Origin: Marinirhabdus gelatinilytica
GTDB lineage: Bacteria > Bacteroidota > Bacteroidia > Flavobacteriales > Flavobacteriaceae
Length of the DNA: 64,000 bases
Direction: 5' to 3'
Assembly: GCF_003353425.1 (NCBI RefSeq)
Contig: NZ_QRAO01000003.1
Location: 1-64,000, forward strand
This document shows positions 51,593 through 60,511 of the stretch, one piece after another (within the stretch, counting starts at the first letter, position 1; every line of letters begins with the position of its first letter). Made by a program: the position numbers and the translations under genes. The notes below the pieces were generated by a model, which was not told where the DNA came from, made no database searches, and saw only the letters and a list, made by a program, of their open reading frames with translations.

Positions 51593-54500
51593 TTAGTTTT
51601 TTAAACTCTTTAATTTCATTTTTAAAGTTTTATACCTATTCTCGGCTTCCTGCCCTGGCAACTGGTCTGCCCGGCTTACCATATTGTACAGGTAGCCAAT
51701 TTGGGAAATGAGCATTTGTTGTGGATAGGCTCCCTCGTCATTTTTGAGCACTTGCAGTTTATTTTCAATGGTGCGCAACGTAGTTGGGTCTGGGCTGGCG
51801 TTATTGGCTGTCAATGTTTCTTTTTGGGTCTCTAGATCAGCTTGTAATTGCTTTGCTTCGGATAGCAGCTCGAGTACTTTATTCTGAAATGCCAACTGTT
51901 CCCCCATATCCTGTTGCGTAAAGCCTTGTTGTGTGATTCTTGGGTCTGGAACAATTTCGAACGTTTGCTCCAAGGTTTGCCCAGCCACGGTAAGCTTGGC
52001 AATGTAAGTTCCCGGTGCCACCATGGGACCTCGTTGGTATCTACGCTTAATATCCTTGTCCCACGCGCCACGTTGCCTTAAGTTCCAGTTGAAGCGGTGT
52101 AGGCCAGGTTTGCTGCTCAATCGTTCATCGGTGTATCTAAAAATCTGGCTCAGTTGCATATTCTCAACTTCGGTAACTTCGCTTACGCCTTCTTGTTCTT
52201 CCACTTCAATTTCTTCCTCTACCTCAGTTTCAACATCGTTATGTATAGCGCTATCGAACGCTTTCAACAAGGTACTATCACTTAAAATCGTGGTGATGGG
52301 TCTTCTGTTTTCGTTCATAATCTCCAATTGCACACTGCCCTTGTAGTTCTTCGGAATATAATAATCTAACGTCACCGCTGTTTGTGGGTACTGCAGATTA
52401 GAGATTCCACGAACCGTAGGGTATCGATACCGAATTGTAGTATCTGGCTTAAACAATACCGGAACTGTGCTTAAGCTATTAATTGCCTGCTGGCGTAATG
52501 CCGTGATGTTATCCAATATCCAAAACCCACGTCCCATGGTACTTATAATTAAATCGCCTCTAAAAATCTTAAGGTCGGTAATAGGCGTCACCGGTAAATT
52601 TTGTTGAAACTTTTGCCACGTCACACCATCGTTAAAGGAAACAAACACACCATACTCGGTACCAGCATACAGCAACCCTTCTCGCTCTGGATCTTCCCGA
52701 AGCACTCGCGTGGGGAAATCTGAAGGAATACCATTGTTGCCATTGGACAGCAACTGCCAAGAAGCCCCGTAATCTGAAGTTTTGTACACATACGGCCTGT
52801 CGTCTCCCAGCAAGTGGAAATCTACCGCAATATAGGCCTTGGCGGGGTTGTACTGTGAAGGCTCAATAGACTCTACCCTGCCCCCCTTTGGAAGACTGGC
52901 CGGCGTTACATTGGCCCACGTTTTTCCACCATCCCGGGTCAATGAAACCACCCCGTCGTTGGAGCCGGTCCAAATTAGTCCTTCCACAAGTTTGGACTCC
53001 CTAATGGAATAGAGTGTACTATAGTATTCTTCGCCCGTTATATCTCGCGTAATGGGACTTCCTGAGATAACTTGTTTGTCTGCCTCAAAGGCTGTGAGAT
53101 CTGGTGAAATGGTTTCCCAAGTGAGGCCTTCGGTTACCGTTTTGTGTAAATACTGCGAACCGTGGTACACCACATCTGGATTGTGGGGCGAAACCTCTAT
53201 GGGCGCCACCCGTTGGAAACGATATTCTAGATCTTTTGGGTTGTGTCCATAGATGTTGGATGCACCTACGTAGTACCCCTTTTCGGTACCTGTACGCTTA
53301 TCGAATACACTAAACCGCCCTTTGCAATTGGCATACACAATATTGTGGTTTCCGGGTTTGGGCACGCCAGGTCCCGTTTCGCACCCACCAGTGTTGATGA
53401 GCCATCCTGTTTCAGGATTTTGTACCGAGTTGGGTGGAAAACTGGGCACCGCAATGGTAGACGAATTATCCTGTTGTCCCGCATACAGCCAGTAGGGGTA
53501 TTGGTCGTCTACTGCCACTTGGTACAACTCTGCGGTGGGCTGGTTAAACTGGGTGCTCCAAGTTTTTCCGCCATTGTGGCTTACGTTAGCACCACCATCG
53601 TTCGCTTGGATCAACAAATCTGGATCGTTAGGGTTTAGCCAGATATCGTGGTTATCGCCGTGGGGAACTTCGAAATAAGTCCAGGTTTTACCACCATCGG
53701 TAGATTTAAGTCCCGGATTTGCCATGGAGAAGACTATGTTGGCATTGGTGGGATCCACTTCCACGTTGGTGTAATAAAAGGGTCGGTTTACCAATCGTAC
53801 ATCACTGGAAATTTGTACAAAACTCTTTCCTTCGTCTTCAGATTTGTAGAGGCCTCGCTCCTCTCCTTCGGATTCTATGATGGCATAGAGCCATTTAGGT
53901 TCGTCTGCCGAAACGGCCAAATCTATTTTGCCTATCAGCCCCTTGGGCAGCCCATTGCCCAACTTCTCCCAATCCTTACCGCCATTCTTGGATTTGTAGA
54001 TACCACCTTCCTCCTGTGTACCTCCCGAAATAATGGTCCATGGCCTACGTTGCCCTTTCCAAGCGGCAGCGTAGAGCACATCGTTCTTCTTGGGATGGAT
54101 CTCAAGGTCTGAGAAACCAGTTTCGTTTGAGATATGTAAAATTTTATCCCAGGTTTTCCCTCCATCTTCGGTTTTGTAGACCCCTCTTTCCTCATTGTTC
54201 TTAAACGCATTACCAATGGCCGCTACATATACTATATTCGGATCCTTTCTATCGATTTCCACAGCACCAATCTGTCCTGTGTTCTTTAGGCCAATGTGCT
54301 GCCAGGTCTCCCCGCCGTTCAAACTTTTATACACCCCTCGCCCACTAATTACGTTGCTGCGCAGCCCGTCGGAACCCGTTCCCACATAGACAATGTTGGG
54401 GTTATTGGGGGCAACTTCAATAGCACCAATAGAGGGCGTTTCAAAATAACCATCGCTCACGTTTTTCCAAGTGGTTCCGTAGTCTTCGGTTTTCCAGACA

Positions 54501-54691
54501 CCACCTCCCGTTGCTCCCAGGAAAAATACATTTGGGATCTCTGGAATTCCTGTTACTGCTGTCACACGACCGCCTCTAAGCGGTCCCACATTTCGGTATT
54601 GGAAAGCCTTGAAATCTTGGGCAAAAACACAGGTAGTAACAAAAAATAATACAATAGACGAGAATAGATAGTGATGGTAATTACGTTGCAT
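51593..54691 (-). CDS. BNR/Asp-box propeller exported protein (sortilin-like), copy 1
   Basis: 1032 residues from the ATG at 54691; signal peptide ending near CVFAQD. Many Asp-box repeats of the form S-x-D/N-G-G-x-T-W (SLNGGETW, TEDGGKTW, SKNGGKDW) form a multi-bladed propeller over about residues 40-730, followed by a C-terminal region that is partly helical (about 830-1032). An acidic stretch EVEEEIEVEEQEG interrupts the end. No T9SS tail. It is paralogous to the divergent gene at 54886-58164. Role unknown; protease or glycosidase activity should not be assumed. Confidence 0.85.
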   Translation of the reverse strand: MQRNYHHYLFSSIVLFFVTTCVFAQDFKAFQYRNVGPLRGGRVTAVTGIPEIPNVFFLGATGGGVWKTEDYGTTWKNVSDGYFETPSIGAIEVAPNNPNIVYVGTGSDGLRSNVISGRGVYKSLNGGETWQHIGLKNTGQIGAVEIDRKDPNIVYVAAIGNAFKNNEERGVYKTEDGGKTWDKILHISNETGFSDLEIHPKKNDVLYAAAWKGQRRPWTIISGGTQEEGGIYKSKNGGKDWEKLGNGLPKGLIGKIDLAVSADEPKWLYAIIESEGEERGLYKSEDEGKSFVQISSDVRLVNRPFYYTNVEVDPTNANIVFSMANPGLKSTDGGKTWTYFEVPHGDNHDIWLNPNDPDLLIQANDGGANVSHNGGKTWSTQFNQPTAELYQVAVDDQYPYWLYAGQQDNSSTIAVPSFPPNSVQNPETGWLINTGGCETGPGVPKPGNHNIVYANCKGRFSVFDKRTGTEKGYYVGASNIYGHNPKDLEYRFQRVAPIEVSPHNPDVVYHGSQYLHKTVTEGLTWETISPDLTAFEADKQVISGSPITRDITGEEYYSTLYSIRESKLVEGLIWTGSNDGVVSLTRDGGKTWANVTPASLPKGGRVESIEPSQYNPAKAYIAVDFHLLGDDRPYVYKTSDYGASWQLLSNGNNGIPSDFPTRVLREDPEREGLLYAGTEYGVFVSFNDGVTWQKFQQNLPVTPITDLKIFRGDLIISTMGRGFWILDNITALRQQAINSLSTVPVLFKPDTTIRYRYPTVRGISNLQYPQTAVTLDYYIPKNYKGSVQLEIMNENRRPITTILSDSTLLKAFDSAIHNDVETEVEEEIEVEEQEGVSEVTEVENMQLSQIFRYTDERLSSKPGLHRFNWNLRQRGAWDKDIKRRYQRGPMVAPGTYIAKLTVAGQTLEQTFEIVPDPRITQQGFTQQDMGEQLAFQNKVLELLSEAKQLQADLETQKETLTANNASPDPTTLRTIENKLQVLKNDEGAYPQQMLISQIGYLYNMVSRADQLPGQEAENRYKTLKMKLKSLKN

Positions 54692-54885
54692 AGCATAAAA
54701 TTTTAAATGCTTAAAAATACTGAAATTGTTATAACACACTGTCATCAATCTTCCTTGAAATACAATATTTCAAGAAAACTTCCGCAAAATGTTATAGCCT
54801 TGTTAAAAAAATAGTTAATTACATCGCAAGTAGATATTGGTAACTCCTTTTTAAATAATTTTAAAGTGAACCAAACATCACTTTT

Positions 54886-57800
54886 ATGAAAATACGTTAC
54901 ACACTCATTGCCCTAGTGGTATTCAGCTTTATCTTTTCTGCTGAAACAAACGCACAACGAAAAAAGAATCAAAAAAACACAACTACATCGGCTTCCATCT
55001 TGGATTCGGTAATCAATGGACTAGAGTTTCGAAGTATTGGTCCCGCCTTTATGAGCGGACGAATCTCAGATATAGAGATCCACCCCTACAATGAGAACAT
55101 TTGGTATGTTGCCGTGGGGTCTGGCGGCGTATGGAAAACTGTAAATTCTGGTACCACATGGACTCCTATTTTTGACGACCAACCCTCCTACTCTATCGGT
55201 ACCGTGACCTTGGATCCCCAAAACCCCAATATTGTTTGGGTAGGCTCTGGTGAGGATAGCGGTGGTCGCCATGTTGGGTACGGCGATGGTGTATATAAAA
55301 GTATGGACGGTGGTACGACATGGAAAAATGTTGGTTTAAAAAACTCCGAACACATTTCTCGCATTATCGTACATCCAGAAGATAGCAATACCGTTTGGGT
55401 TACAGCACAGGGACCATTGTGGAGCAAAGGTGGTGACCGTGGTATCTACAAGACAACCGATGGTGGAGCAACCTGGAATAAAACGCTAGGAGATGACGAA
55501 TGGGTGGGCGCAACAGATCTTGAACTGGACCCCACCAACCCAGATATTCTCTACGCCGCAACCTGGCAACGCCACAGAACCGTAGCGGCCTACGTGGGCG
55601 GTGGTCCAGGCACTGGCCTCTACAAAAGTGCCGACGGCGGCGATACTTGGACAGAACTCAAAACAGGACTGCCAGATACTTGGATGGGAAAAATAGGTAT
55701 AGCTATTTCTCCACAGAGCCCAGATGTAATTTATGCAGCTATTGAAGAAGAGCGTAGGACCGGTGGGCTGTACCGTTCGGAAAATGGTGGGCAGTCTTGG
55801 AAAAAGATGAGCAACACAGTTTCAGGTGGAACCGGACCGCACTATTACCAAGAACTATATGCCTCGCCACATCACGAGGGCTTTTTGTATTTAATGGATA
55901 ATACACTACAAATTTCAGAAGATGGAGGGAAGACATTTTACCGTATGAACCGCAAGAACAAGCACGGCGACAACCATGCCATTGCGTTTAGAGAGAGCGA
56001 CCCAGATTATTTGATCGTGGGCACAGATGGTGGGCTGTATGAAACTTTTGACCATACCAAAACTTGGAAATATGTGGAGAACTTGCCCGTCACACAATTC
56101 TATAAGGTAGCCGTAGATGATGCTGAACCTTTTTATAACGTGTTTGGCGGTACACAGGACAACAGTACCGAAGGTGGTCCCTCGCGAACCGATAATGTAC
56201 ATGGTGTCCAGAATAGCGATTGGCGCGTAATCCTGAATTGGGACGGCCACCAACCCGCTACAGAACCTGGCAATCCCAATATTATGTATGCCGAACGCCA
56301 AGAGGGAACCCTTTCCCGAATTGACATGAAAACGGGTGAGGTAATTGACATTCAGCCCCAAGCGGGAGCCAACGAAAAAACCGAACGTTTTAATTGGGAT
56401 GCGCCTATTCTGGTGAGTCCGCACAACCCTACTACTATTTATTTTGCCTCACAACGTGTGTGGAAAAGTGACAACCGTGGGGACGATTGGACAGCCATTT
56501 CAGCAGATCTCACCAAAAACGAAGAACGCATCACACTTCCCATTATGGGCAAGCAACAAAGCTGGGATGCACCGTGGGACGTGTATGCCATGTCCAATTA
56601 CAACACCATTACTTCCTTGGCAGAGTCACCTAAACAAAAGGGTCTGCTCTATGCAGGAACCGATGATGGAAGCATACAGATTTCAGAAAACGATGGCGGC
56701 TCTTGGCGAAAAGTGAACGTAGGGAATATTCCCGGAGTACCTTCTACCGCTTTTGTGAATGACATTAAAGCCGATATGTTTGATGCCAACACCGTTTATG
56801 TTGTGCTGGATAACCATAAATACGGAGATTTTACCCCCTATTTACTGAAAAGTACCGATAAAGGGAACACTTGGACTTCACTACGAAGCAATTTACCAGA
56901 CAGGACATTACTGTGGCGAATTGTTCAGGACCACGTAAAACCGAATTTATTGTTCTTGGCATCGGAATTTGGAATCTATGTAAGCGTTAACGGTGGTAAA
57001 CACTGGACCAAGATGAAGGGCGGGGTTCCCACAATTTCATTTCGGGATTTGGCCATTCAACGTCGTGAGAACGATTTGGTGGGTGCTTCCTTTGGAAGAG
57101 GTTTTTATATTTTAGATGATTACACAGCACTACGCGAGATTACGGAAGATGCCTTGAAAAATGAGACCGCAATGTTGTTCCCCGTGCGTGATGCGTGGTG
57201 GTACATTCCTAAGTCGCATTTGAGTTTCGATGCCGGAAAGGGAAGCCAGGGCGATGACCATTTTGTGGCACCCAACCCGGATTTTGGAGCTATGTTCACC
57301 TATTATTTAAAGGAAAGCTACCAGACCTCCAAAGCAAAACGAAAAGCCAAGGAGAAAGATATGCAGGATACAAACATTCCCTTTGCTGGCTGGGAAGCCC
57401 TTGAAAAAGAAGTATTGGAAACCGAGCCACAACTTGTATTTACAGTGACCGATACCCAAGGGAATGTAGTAAGAAATCTCACTGCACCCGCCAAAAAGGG
57501 GATACACCGTATTGCATGGGATCTTCGTTATCCATCTCTGGATGCCATTACATTGCAACAGAAAAAGAAAGATGAAAACGCTTCTGGATTGTTGGCTCCT
57601 CCTGGCAGCTATAGCGTCACTATGTATCTAAACGACAATGGAAACGTAACCAAATTAACCGATGCAGAACGTTTTGAGGTGAAACCCCTTTACGAAAGCT
57701 CGATTAAAACCGTACCGCCGCAAGAAGCTTCAGCATTTTGGAGAACATTTGAGAACACTCAACGGTCTTCGGCACAGCTGAATATGGGGCTTGATAAATC

Positions 57801-58164
57801 CATTCGACGTGCCAAGGCTATGCAAACAGCCCTTAACCGTAGCCGGGTGCAGCCAGGTGCCCTAAATGAAAAAATCATGAAGGTATTGGAGGATCTCCAA
57901 CAACTCAATACCGAGCTCAACGGGAATTATGCCCGCAACGAGATAGGCGAAAAGGGAAACCCAACATTGGGCGACCGTATGTTTGCCATTTACAGAGGTA
58001 TCGAGCGTTCTACCTATGGCCCCACCTCCTCTCACAAGCAACAGTTGCAAATAGTACAGCAACAAATCTCCAACGCCTTGGCAAAACTGAAAGTTTCGCA
58101 ACAAGCCTTGGATGTGCTATACGACCAATTACAAGCTGCGGGAGCACCCTATGTGGAGCATTAG
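54886..58164 (+). CDS. BNR/Asp-box propeller exported protein (sortilin-like), copy 2
   Basis: 1092 residues, signal peptide ending near ETNAQR. Asp-box repeats (SMDGGTTW, TTDGGATW, SADGGDTW, SENGGQSW) run through about residues 50-750; the C-terminal third has helical, Gln-rich segments. It shares opening motif FRSIGPAFMSGRI with FRNVGPLRGGRV of copy 1, so the two arose by duplication and now face away from a common 194-bp promoter region. Ends without T9SS tail. A surface or periplasmic binding role is inferred. Confidence 0.85.
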   Translation: MKIRYTLIALVVFSFIFSAETNAQRKKNQKNTTTSASILDSVINGLEFRSIGPAFMSGRISDIEIHPYNENIWYVAVGSGGVWKTVNSGTTWTPIFDDQPSYSIGTVTLDPQNPNIVWVGSGEDSGGRHVGYGDGVYKSMDGGTTWKNVGLKNSEHISRIIVHPEDSNTVWVTAQGPLWSKGGDRGIYKTTDGGATWNKTLGDDEWVGATDLELDPTNPDILYAATWQRHRTVAAYVGGGPGTGLYKSADGGDTWTELKTGLPDTWMGKIGIAISPQSPDVIYAAIEEERRTGGLYRSENGGQSWKKMSNTVSGGTGPHYYQELYASPHHEGFLYLMDNTLQISEDGGKTFYRMNRKNKHGDNHAIAFRESDPDYLIVGTDGGLYETFDHTKTWKYVENLPVTQFYKVAVDDAEPFYNVFGGTQDNSTEGGPSRTDNVHGVQNSDWRVILNWDGHQPATEPGNPNIMYAERQEGTLSRIDMKTGEVIDIQPQAGANEKTERFNWDAPILVSPHNPTTIYFASQRVWKSDNRGDDWTAISADLTKNEERITLPIMGKQQSWDAPWDVYAMSNYNTITSLAESPKQKGLLYAGTDDGSIQISENDGGSWRKVNVGNIPGVPSTAFVNDIKADMFDANTVYVVLDNHKYGDFTPYLLKSTDKGNTWTSLRSNLPDRTLLWRIVQDHVKPNLLFLASEFGIYVSVNGGKHWTKMKGGVPTISFRDLAIQRRENDLVGASFGRGFYILDDYTALREITEDALKNETAMLFPVRDAWWYIPKSHLSFDAGKGSQGDDHFVAPNPDFGAMFTYYLKESYQTSKAKRKAKEKDMQDTNIPFAGWEALEKEVLETEPQLVFTVTDTQGNVVRNLTAPAKKGIHRIAWDLRYPSLDAITLQQKKKDENASGLLAPPGSYSVTMYLNDNGNVTKLTDAERFEVKPLYESSIKTVPPQEASAFWRTFENTQRSSAQLNMGLDKSIRRAKAMQTALNRSRVQPGALNEKIMKVLEDLQQLNTELNGNYARNEIGEKGNPTLGDRMFAIYRGIERSTYGPTSSHKQQLQIVQQQISNALAKLKVSQQALDVLYDQLQAAGAPYVEH

Positions 58165-58357
58165 AGATGGAAAATTGGCGGGAAGGATATAATTTTGTTA
58201 AATACATACCCTTTCGAGTGTCCCGCACCTAGCTAGGGGCTGTATCGAGAACCGAATTCGAATGGGTAGTTTCTAGGTTTAGAGGTTGTCCTAAAACATA
58301 TTTTAGATGGCCACTACCCTAAAGTGGAGTATGAACTTATTATCAAACACATAACAT

Positions 58358-58495
58358 ATGAAAAAACTAATTCAAATCATCGGGGCTGCTTGGGGCGCCA
58401 AAAAAATTGGTGGCGGAAAATGCGGTTGTATAGGGACTATTTTTGTATTTATCATCCTTTATGTCGTGTTAGGTTATGTACTGGAGTGGTTTTAA
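58358..58495 (+). CDS. 45-residue small membrane protein
   Basis: ATG at 58358, TAA at 58493. MKKLIQIIGAAWGAKKIGGG is followed by the pair CGC and a hydrophobic helix (CIGTIFVFIILYVVLGYVL). A basic, glycine-rich half and one membrane span are typical of real small membrane proteins. No homology known to me. Confidence 0.6.
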   Translation: MKKLIQIIGAAWGAKKIGGGKCGCIGTIFVFIILYVVLGYVLEWF

Positions 58496-58591
58496 CTATA
58501 TTTTAAGCTAAAGTTGTATTAAAGCCCGTGGTTAGGGCGTTCAAAGACCTTACATTTGTATATGAATTTGAACAGAAAAACAACTTTGACT

Positions 58592-58807
58592 ATGAACAAG
58601 AATCAGAAAACAGGTCTTATTGCACTTATTGGAGCAGGGATCGCAGGTGGATTGGCATACTGGAAATACAAAACCATGTCGCCAGAAGAAAAACAACAAT
58701 TGAAATCCCGTGTGAACAACGCCGGAGATAGACTGAAGGAAACCGCCAGCGATGTAGAGCGTTCCATTAGTGACAAGTATAAAGAGCTTAAGAAAATGGC
58801 AAGCTAA
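58592..58807 (+). CDS. YtxH-like small membrane protein
   Basis: 71 residues from the ATG at 58592 (MNKNQKTGLIALIGAGIAG). A glycine-rich membrane helix (LIALIGAGIAGGLAYWKY) is followed by an amphipathic Lys/Glu-rich helix (KSRVNNAGDRLKETASDV), the arrangement of YtxH-type stress proteins. A strong terminator follows. Confidence 0.8.
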   Translation: MNKNQKTGLIALIGAGIAGGLAYWKYKTMSPEEKQQLKSRVNNAGDRLKETASDVERSISDKYKELKKMAS

Positions 58808-58826
58808 GCCATCCAAATATTAAAAG

Positions 58827-58855
58827 AAAATCCTGCTGTATGGCAGGATTTTTTT
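58827..58855 (+). terminator. terminator after the YtxH-like gene
   Basis: Stem AAAATCCTGC and GCAGGATTTT with a 6-base loop (TGTATG), followed by a T-run. Confidence 0.88.
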
Positions 58856-58895
58856 ATTGTAGCCTGTTCGCAGTATCTTTACAAAAAATGCTACC

Positions 58896-59762
58896 GTGCA
58901 CCCAAAGAACATACACCAAGCACCTTATCCGTTAGAAAAGCTCACTAAGGCTCATCCTCCCCTAGCAGAATTTGTCCACATCAATACCTTTGGCAGAGAA
59001 ACCGTGGATTTCTCCAGTTCCCACGCGGTATTTCATCTCAATAAAGCATTGCTGGAATATTATTATAATATAACCGGTTGGCATATCCCCGAAGGATACC
59101 TGTGTCCTCCCATTCCCTCTCGGGCAGACTATATTCATTACCTACAGGAATTACTTCAGGAAACTCCTATTACACATACTATCAATGCATTGGACGTGGG
59201 AACGGGTGCCAATTGTATTTATGCCCTGTTAGGAGCCCAGATGTATAATTGGAACGTGGTAGGTTGCGACATTGATGCTACGGCTGTCGCAGCAGCCAAA
59301 AAAAATGCAATGGCTACGGAAGGGCTTTCAGAAAAGATTGAAATACGCCACCAGACCAACAACGCCCATATTTTTGAAGGTATCATCCTCCCAGATGAGT
59401 TTTACCATGTTACAGTTTGCAATCCTCCGTTCTATGGTTCTGAAGAAGAGGCCAACAAAAATACCATTAGAAAACTGAAGCAACTGAATCCTGAAAAATC
59501 TATTCTGGAATTGGAACGAAATTTTAAGGGTCGTCCCAACGAATTGTGGTGCAATGGTGGCGAGGCACTCTTTATAAAGCGGATGATAAAACAAAGTGTC
59601 TCGTTTAAGGACCAGGTAGGCTGGTTCACTACTCTGGTTTCAAAAAAAGAGCACTTGACCAAAATCTACAAATTGCTCCAAAAATTAAATACTGATTATA
59701 AAACCCTACAGATGAAACAGGGCCATAAAGAAACCCGAGTGGTGGCGTGGCGATTTTTATAG
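58896..59762 (+). CDS. rlmF: 23S rRNA m6A1618 methyltransferase
   Basis: 288 residues from a GTG at 58896; an ATG 8 bp upstream is out of frame. RlmF features: NTFGRETVDFSSSHAVFHLNKALL near residues 30-50, SAM motif DVGTGANCIYALLG, and the catalytic N-P-P-F/Y motif VCNPPFYGSEEEA. Methylates A1618 of 23S rRNA. Converges on msrA, 2 bp between stops. Confidence 0.95.
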   Translation: MHPKNIHQAPYPLEKLTKAHPPLAEFVHINTFGRETVDFSSSHAVFHLNKALLEYYYNITGWHIPEGYLCPPIPSRADYIHYLQELLQETPITHTINALDVGTGANCIYALLGAQMYNWNVVGCDIDATAVAAAKKNAMATEGLSEKIEIRHQTNNAHIFEGIILPDEFYHVTVCNPPFYGSEEEANKNTIRKLKQLNPEKSILELERNFKGRPNELWCNGGEALFIKRMIKQSVSFKDQVGWFTTLVSKKEHLTKIYKLLQKLNTDYKTLQMKQGHKETRVVAWRFL

Positions 59763-59764
59763 TT

Positions 59765-60259
59765 CTAATCCTTGCTGAAGGTTGAAAATTCTCTCCGCAA
59801 CAAAGCCAGCTTTGGTTCAATAAAGCGTTCACAGAAAGGTTTGTTCGGGTTTTTTGCGTAATAATTGGTTATCGCTTCTCGAGAACCTCTAAAAGACTGA
59901 AACGGAAGCACTTCGGTTATCAGCTTTTCAGAAAAATCTCGCTGTAATCGCTCTAAGATACTTTCTGAAGCTTCTTTTTGCGCTTCTGAAAAAGTGTACA
60001 CAGCAGACCTGTATTTCTCTCGCATACTGTGGGCGATGGTGCTCTTATGGGTATATAGGTGAATTTCGATTAGAACCGCTAAAGAAATTTCTTCAGCTTT
60101 AAAGTGAACGATAACCGCTTCGGAAAACGAACACGCCTTCCCTATAGATGCCACGTAGCCCTGCTCTACTTTTTCAACCCCACGCACCGATTGAAATATT
60201 GCTTCGGTACACCAATGGCAACCGCCACCTAATGCTATTTTTGAGATGTTACGATTCAA
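59765..60259 (-). CDS. msrA: peptide-methionine (S)-S-oxide reductase
   Basis: 164 residues from a TTG at 60259. The catalytic Cys is in ALGGGCHWCTEAIF (Cys14), where the usual F is H. GVEKVEQGYVAS, LIEIHLYTHKST and YYAKNPNKPFCERFI follow the MsrA pattern. It repairs oxidised methionine. It overlaps the small upstream gene by 11 bp and is probably translated with it. Confidence 0.9.
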   Translation of the reverse strand: MNRNISKIALGGGCHWCTEAIFQSVRGVEKVEQGYVASIGKACSFSEAVIVHFKAEEISLAVLIEIHLYTHKSTIAHSMREKYRSAVYTFSEAQKEASESILERLQRDFSEKLITEVLPFQSFRGSREAITNYYAKNPNKPFCERFIEPKLALLRREFSTFSKD

Positions 60260-60476
60260 TTATAATATAATTTTCAAGGAAATGACGTACTTTTTCAACA
60301 GACATTTCGCAAGGTTTTAGTGAGTCATTCAAGCCGATATAATTATTACAGCTTATAAAATTGGTACCACTCAAATCTTCAGCATACAATTTTATACTTC
60401 TCCCGTTGTTAAAATCCTCTCTGGTAACACCATAGGTACTTTTTAGATACAGAACTCTAGAAAATCCTTCGGGCAA
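60249..60476 (-). CDS. small conserved-looking protein upstream of msrA, possibly lacking a normal start
   Basis: 75 residues from a TTG at 60476. Coding character extends a few codons further (RIQQ) to an in-frame TAA at 60492-60494, so the start may be ATT 60485 or the TTG. The protein has YGVTREDFNNGRSIKLYAEDL, GTNFISCNNYIG and KPCEMSVEKVRHFLENY, which I recall from small proteins near Msr genes in flavobacteria, but no domain name is certain. Overlap with msrA suggests a shared oxidative-stress role. Confidence 0.6.
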   Translation of the reverse strand: MPEGFSRVLYLKSTYGVTREDFNNGRSIKLYAEDLSGTNFISCNNYIGLNDSLKPCEMSVEKVRHFLENYIIIES

Positions 60477-60511
60477 CTGTTGAATGCGTTGTTATATATT
60501 CAGCATAAAGA

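Noticed and set aside
53648-54112. A 154-codon frame antisense to the first BNR gene.
   Set aside because: It is a shadow created by the repeated codon pattern of the Asp-box coding strand.
58165-58357. A small RNA or gene in the gap after the second BNR gene.
   Set aside because: Only a weak CTAAAA-CATA-TTTTAG hairpin is seen (58291-58306); no open frame or promoter stands out.
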